Source of the DNA: Amia ocellicauda
Lineage: Eukaryota; Chordata; Actinopteri; Amiiformes; Amiidae
DNA length: 64,000 nucleotides
Assembly (NCBI RefSeq): GCF_036373705.1
Contig: NC_089858.1
Span: forward strand, 14,565,249-14,629,248
Reading direction: 5' to 3'
Positions 57,714-64,000 of this stretch are shown piece by piece. The position numbers were made by a program, and so were the translations under genes. Below the pieces are notes generated by a model that saw only the letters and a list, made by a program, of their open reading frames with translations, ran no database searches and was not told where the DNA came from. Within the stretch, counting starts at the first letter, position 1. Every line of letters starts with the position of its first letter.

Positions 57714-60700
57714 TTGTGTGTGTGTAGTGACACAGCCTCAATCGGAGGTTGCTTCGCTGCAGTCAGAAGTTATTACAGTTATTGTTATTGTCTTTCCTGT
57801 AAGATTATTTTTGTGACTCTTGAGCTGTGTCAACTCTAGCAGCTCTATAGAGTCCTGTTTAGTTTAGTTTTGTTTGCTATTGTATGGTTGTCCTTCAGTA
57901 ACTGGCTGAAGAAGGCAGGTCTCTTCATTCCCTCAGTATACAACCGTCCGCTCCCCATCCAGGGAACAGCTGTTGCACAGACATTTATTTGGCCCCAGAA
58001 TATCTCTATTTTGTTTAGGTGCCCTCGTGGATATCAGACAGCTGTTAGGAAACTGTACCGCAGCTGCTGGAGGCAGTGGCACAGCGCACAGTGTGCCCGT
58101 CTGCATACCTGTCTCTTGCAGCCAGTGTAAGGGTTTTCACCGCCCGGCCCAGAGGAGGTGAGTGTGTGTGTGACTCTCAGCACGCTGAGTGCAGCACACC
58201 CTGTGTGTCTGCCTGGGGGGCAATATGGAGGCTCTCTCCAGGAAACACTGTGGAATATTAAATTAGGGAAAATGTGAAAACTGAGTGCCAGTATAATTAT
58301 ACCATTTTAGGGGCATTTTTTTAATTGTAACGCGTCTGCACTGAAACATTAAACACAGCTGCATCAGGCCAATCTGGAGGAACAGAAACATCTTAATAAC
58401 CCCAGATTTATGGGCTCTCTTGCAATGATGGGTGCTTTGACTACAAAGGAACAATTTAGAACTGAGGAGGAGAATAATTGAAAACCGACTAAGTATAGGC
58501 ATAGTCAAAACATAATAGAAAACAGCAAGTTTCTGAACACTGCCTGGGCAGCTCGGAGCGGGGGCACAGACCATGCTGCAGCTCTCTGCACAGACCCGTG
58601 GTCCCCTGGGTCTGTGGTCAGGGATCCACCAATGTGACAGCGGTTTCCAGAGGGCAAGTACTGTAAGCATTGTCTTCCTGCTCTGTCCCAATACATTTGC
58701 TGGAATATTTCTACCATTACATAATATTTATTGCTGGAATTAAAACTGTGGAATTTCACAGTTTCCTGGGAAAGGTCAGTGGACTGAAAAACAAAATTGG
58801 ATCAATGAATCACATCATATATTAAGTGTATTCAGAATAGATTTGTGCTATTGCTAAACTGTGGAATGTTTTATTGTATTACGAGATATATTCATATTTA
58901 TGAGATTAATTAATATGGCAATATATTTCAGCAATGCAATGCTTTTTTAGTTTATGGTGTTCTGTTATCAATCGCAATGACATCATGCTCACATTTCCTT
59001 ACACTGCATTTCCTATCCTGTAGTGCTGCCAGGGGAAGTCTTTGGGGAAAACAAGGGTTTTCACAAAGCCATGGCTTTATCTTTCTCATCGGGCTTTGTT
59101 TTCTTTCTAATAAATGGGTATACAGCTGCACTGCATTTATAATTACACTCCGGATTAGCACTGGGTTATACAGGGACAGTGCAATGAGCAATGGCTGGCT
59201 GCCACTGTGGCAAACAAACATCGATGTACATCCAAGAAGTGTGCTCTCCATTGTGAGGACCACTCTCTAACCCGCACTGAAGTGACCCAAGCTCAGGTTA
59301 AAAACACACCTAATGCACAGAGTGGGGGAAAGGACAGACTAAAACCTCAGCGACCCCTGCTCTCTCCATTGCTTCAGTGCAGTGAAGTAGGGGTATAACG
59401 ATACAAGATGCAGGTTCCTTAACTTGTTTTGTTGATCTCTTCTAACCCCACATGTCAGACATCATCAAACACAGGTTCCCCAAGTGCATTACAGTGCAGG
59501 AATGTGACCCAGCCAGTTTGCTAATGCCTTGATTAGTAAATGAATAATTAAATGATTTAACAAGAGCTGGCGGCACTGAAGTGCAGCCCTGGAACTGCCT
59601 GGCAGGGCCACAGTGTGCTGACCCCAGCGCTGCGTTATTATTCCTGAACAGGCACTCCGTAAAAAAACAACAAGTGCAGGAATTACGGTGAAATCTTGAT
59701 AATCCTCAACTAGAAAGGGAAACCTTGTAATCCGCTCTTTCTTTCCAGTAAGAAAGAAGTTAAATCATGCCATTAGTCTCCTCAGGCTGTACCTATTAGA
59801 ACAGTCAGTGAAATGTACTGGGGCCAACATACGGCATTAGAACATTAGTTCTTTTTAATCTTGTTTATCAAGAACAATTACATTACCGACACTCCACACA
59901 CTGTGTGTGATGGAATGATATCCTCCTCTCAGTTCCTTTTGACCATCTTGGTATAAGGCCCTGGACTCAAATAAACATTTAGAGCTTTGTAAACATGATG
60001 AAGAAGCATGTAAGTAATATCCAACTGCTGAAATGCAACACCACTGTAAAACACAACATCCTAAGTTGTGCAATGAACAATGGGAGGGAAAGTAAAACCG
60101 CACATTGAGGGGTGTACAAATGACTAAAGAGGATTAGATAGATTGTTAAATTGAGTGGTTTCTAAACTGCTTTCTGAAATACAGGGAGAACATTGGAGTT
60201 TGCACTTTGGGACACATAGTGGAAGAGATGTCAGTTGTAGAATATCGTTTTTTTAGTTTTTAGTTTTTTGATCCAAAATGTGACTTTTGGTCACAGAGAT
60301 GGTAATGGTGCCTAGTATCTCCACTAGGAGCCCTTACAAACCCTTTAATGTTCAAGTCTAAAAGTGTGCACAGTGGCCTCAAGTGTCCACTGGGAAAATA
60401 CAGTAACCTGTCCTCATAAGCAACCATATAGTACAGGCCTACCCTCAATTCACCCTGTGCCTTGGATGAGTGAGTCCTTGTGCATTACCACACTTTGGCA
60501 TGGAGCTCTGGCACAGGTTAGTCACGGCCAATAATTCCCTGAGGCTGAGTGAACTGGCCGGGCAGGTAGAGATTCCCTGAGCTGCAGCCGCACTTCATGA
60601 ACAGTGGGACACAAGATCTCTTTATCTGTTTAGAGGTGGTCAGACTCAGACTCAGACTCAGGATTAAAACTCCCCTTGGCCACATACATACCGCTAACCC

Positions 60701-63700
60701 TCATCATGGCGTTCGGCCACCCAGTCACTACCATGGAACACATCCCCCCTCTTGACGATGAAACCGGACAACTATATTGTTTCACATGCCTTCAACTCTT
60801 GCAGATACATGCTCGCTCTGGTTTAGTAGGCAAAGTGTCAGTGCCAGCCCTGATAACGCATCCCCCACGGCTCTGATTTGCAGGGTTACGCTCAGCTCCC
60901 TTAGACTTACAAACAAGCTGCGAGTCTCATCGCGCCCCAGGCTGCGCTGGGTATTATACACACACAGACACAGACCTGTGGCAGTGTGACTGTGTGTAGT
61001 CTCTATGACATCTCAGGCTCTTTGTCTAAGGGACACAACTGCACACAAAACAGCCTGGGGAGCATTTTTAAAATTACTGTTACAGTAAAAATATTATCTA
61101 CTACTACGACTTCTACATCATCTTCTACTACCACTACTACTGCTATTAAATAATTATATCTGTCAATGCTGTTTGTTTTCACCGTATGACAGATATTGTT
61201 CGAATGGCAGTGTGGCCCCTGGGTGTATTTTCAGGTTCTTTTCCATTGAAATTAACTGAAAGAGCAGGTAGAGTCTAGCCTTGAAACTCTGCAGCAGTCC
61301 TCCTTCAGAAGCTCAGTTGTGACTCAGATCTGCCTATTGGCATTCTTTGCTCCCCCACTTATTAAAAAAACAACAGGTGGCACAGGTGTGACGCAGACGT
61401 GCGTTACGAGCTGCTGTTTGAGCCAGCTGTGCGGGTGCAGTCTCTGAGAACGGGGATTGGAATTTGATTGGCAACCAAATCTTCTACAAATCGTGGGATA
61501 ATGTAATGTGCAAAGAAAGCCAGTGAATATGCAACATGTGTGTTTGTACATATCTGGATCTGTTTCCCTGTTGCATAGCCCGGCTGCAGGGTTGGGTGCT
61601 GACAGTGAAAGGAGAGCCTCACAGAAGTCAGGCAGGGATTCAGGCAGAGAAGAGCAAACTGCACGGAGCTCAAGACTCCAGGCCACAGTGTTGCACAACC
61701 TTCTTCCCTGGCCTCAGTCAGCACCGTGTGTAAAGTGTCTGGCAAACAGTCAAGAACACCAGAAGCCTTCAGGCCTCAGCTCTGAAGCACAGGGGAACAG
61801 TAGAGAGGCAGAGGATGCTCCTAGGCCACCACCGCAACACTGCAGAACACCGCAACCCCAAACAAACAAACAAACTCATAACTATACAAGAGACAGAACC
61901 ATAACAGAAAAACAGAAACAAAAAACTATAAAATAAAAATGAGACCATGCCAGCAATAGATCACTGTCAGTGCTCCATGGGTGTTCAGTTGCCCCTGAGT
62001 GCCTTACACCCAGTAGCTGGAGCAGGAGCAGGAGCAGCGGGCAACAGCTGGACACTGTTCCCAGCTGGACTCCCTCAGCAGCTGCTTCCGTGGTGGAGGG
62101 TTCTGTTCAGTCAGGCTGAAGGTGGGGGTGGGCAGGGTGCCGGAGGTGGGGGCGTGGGGTGTGGATTCCAGGAGGTGTGGGTAGTCAGCAGGGGAGCTGA
62201 CAAGCCAGCAGTGGGCCCTCCTAGGGGAGCCTGCTAACAGAAACAGAACAGAGCGCTGACAGGACTTAAAACACAGGGTAGCTCCCTCTGTGCTTCAGTG
62301 TATAAAACCACAGATGATTAGAAACAAAACAACAACAAAACATCATCAACAAAACAAGAAGCAATAGCTTTTTCAAGCTTCAATGTAAATTAAATCCACT
62401 CCAGGTGACACTTAAAATGAAGTGCAATCTTAATAACTGTTAGCTGCATATGTTGGATACACAGTGGCATACATGTAGAATGTGCAAGTATGTCCAGTGA
62501 CCTGACAGTGCTGCAGACCCACAGCAGACACACTGAAGATAGTATTGACACTGCTGTGTGCAGCTAGTGTTCTGACCTCCAGTGTCCAACAGACAACCAG
62601 GGATCTTTTACAAGTCCCCTCAGGGCTGTGTCCCATGCACTGCAAATAAGCAGTGGGGTTTTATTTATGTAATTTATAAGCAAATAATACCTGTATCTGT
62701 TATTTATGATTTATTTTAGTGCTATTTGTTTTTAGCACAGCTTATGATATATTGTGGCCTTAATTGGTGAGTATAAGTAGTGAAGAAAACTTGTTGATCA
62801 CATTGATCACAATGTCGGAAATGTACCAAATTGGCTTTCAGATTAACCGAAACGCCCCCTTTCAAGTGGTCTCAGGCTGTTTTGTTTGATCCGCATCCTG
62901 GTGAGATTACGACACTCTCAGAGATTTCACACATAGCTCCAAAAACAGAACTACACTGGGCTTCTGCGCAATGATGACAGACAAACATGGCGGACACTCA
63001 GTCCAGGGCTTCTGCACCTTTGATTTGAGTTTTAATTATTAAACCTTATTTGAAAAACAAAATAAACCAAAAAAGACAAAATTGGGTTATCAAGTGCAAA
63101 TGAATGCTATCAGCAGACACTGTTTTTCTCTGTAAAGGGGAATTTCTATCTGGAGGAAGACAGTCAAGTGCATACATTTAAAAATAGCAAATTCCTGAGC
63201 AGTGATAAATAATAAATTGCAGAATAAATAAACAAGACAATCTTGAACGCTCTGTTTAGATTTCTGTCCTGAAAAGGCAATTCGATACTTCTTGGCTGCT
63301 GATTTGCTGGCTGTGATCAGCCTGAATGGGTATAGTCACCTGTATTGAACCTTCTTATCGGCAGGGATGTATGGCTGCCATCAAGGATTTGCTGAGAGTA
63401 ATCAGCAGAAAGTTCAGTTCACGCTTGGCAGCTGTAATTATGGAATGCTGTGGGGGTGTGGTGCCTCTTACCGTAAAGCCAGATTAAGTAGATAAGATGA
63501 ATTTGGATTTCGTACTTTATGCTTCAGTTCTGTTCCATGAGAGGAAAACCAATGTCTCTTTAAATAGAATATCAGTTTAATCTGGGCCCTCATCTCAATG
63601 AGGGGTAAGCAGGTCTGCACTTGACCACGGAAATAAAATGAAAAGATTTTAAAAAGTAAAAGGGCATATATAATAAAACAATATATAATAATACTGATAA

Positions 63701-63714
63701 TAATACTACTACTG

Positions 63715-63715
<1 letters not shown>

Positions 63716-63761
<46 letters not shown>

Positions 63762-63833
63762 TAGAAGAAGAAGAAGAAGAAGAAGAAGAAGAAGAAGAAG
63801 AAGAAGAAGAAGAAGAAGAAGAAGAAGAAGAAC
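63716..63833. repeat. compound (AAT)n-(AAG)n microsatellite
   Basis: About 15 AAT units pass through TTAG directly into more than 20 AAG units. Confidence 0.95.
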
Positions 63834-64000
63834 AAGACAGTCCAGTCTAAGATTTAAAGTGTAAATATGGCTACTTCAGAAGCTCTTAGTAACAGGTCCT
63901 TTGTGCCCCGAGACATTTAACAAAGTGTGCAGTGTCTGGCCCTGCTGTAGCTCCTGTCTAACCTGTCAGACACATGCTGTGTGGATGCCTTCCCCACTGC

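Larger units (their letters stand above)
56306..63999. other. gene-free stretch to the window end
   Basis: No exon with a recognisable product and no RNA gene was found. Simple repeats: a CTTAA array near 56561-56581, (AAT)n at 57664-57712, and the composite array at 63716. In human the neighbour of ZDHHC1 on this side is HSD11B2; no part of it is recognised here. Confidence 0.45.

Noticed and set aside
63716..63833. Poly-Lys/Glu-like coding in the AAG array
   Set aside because: A pure microsatellite continuing from an AAT array, with no flanking exon signals.

Overview
The window looks like nuclear DNA of a ray-finned fish. It has long spliced genes with GT-AG introns. It is also littered with fish-type mobile elements: Tc1-like DNA transposons, L2-clade LINEs, tRNA-type SINEs sharing the L2 tail, a Penelope-like reverse transcriptase, a tyrosine-recombinase ORF, and many AAT and CA microsatellites. 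The species cannot be told from the sequence.

Three protein-coding genes can be assembled exon by exon, all on the minus strand: lrrc36 (8.7-16.1 kb, 14 coding exons, 768 aa), tppp3 (23.1-25.8 kb, 3 coding exons, 176 aa) and zdhhc1 (36.4-51.2 kb, 10 coding exons, 565 aa). Every junction was checked for splice dinucleotides and phase, and each concatenated reading frame stays open from start to stop. The trio matches the LRRC36-TPPP3-ZDHHC1 block (human 16q22.1), not its paralogous twin CEP72-TPPP-ZDHHC11 (human 5p15.33). Protein length and diagnostic residues decide this for all three genes.

Layout. 0-5.1 kb is a graveyard of mobile DNA: a piggyBac-like end, a Penelope fragment, an AACCCT-rich tandem repeat, a decayed tyrosine-recombinase ORF and a 1.5-kb element with inverted ends. 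5.1-8.7 kb is gene-free, partly CpG-bearing, and has a repeat shared with 3.4 kb. 8.7-16.3 kb is lrrc36, with a 33-bp minisatellite in intron 1. 16.4-19.0 kb holds two abutting Tc1-like transposons just upstream of the lrrc36 start, one interrupted by a SINE. 19-23 kb is intergenic. 23.1-25.85 kb is tppp3. 26-36.4 kb is intergenic with two miniature inverted-repeat elements. 36.4-52.4 kb is zdhhc1; its second coding intron carries a foldback Tc1 element split by an L2 LINE. 53.4-56.3 kb is a damaged L2 LINE. 56.3-64 kb shows no gene.

The three genes have unrelated jobs (LRR/coiled-coil protein, tubulin-binding protein, protein S-acyltransferase); they are linked by ancient synteny and not by a pathway. 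I found no convincing new biological system. The most notable observations are the locus assignment, a GC-AG intron with a competing in-frame GT donor in lrrc36, the two-type minisatellite, and the nested or foldback transposons.
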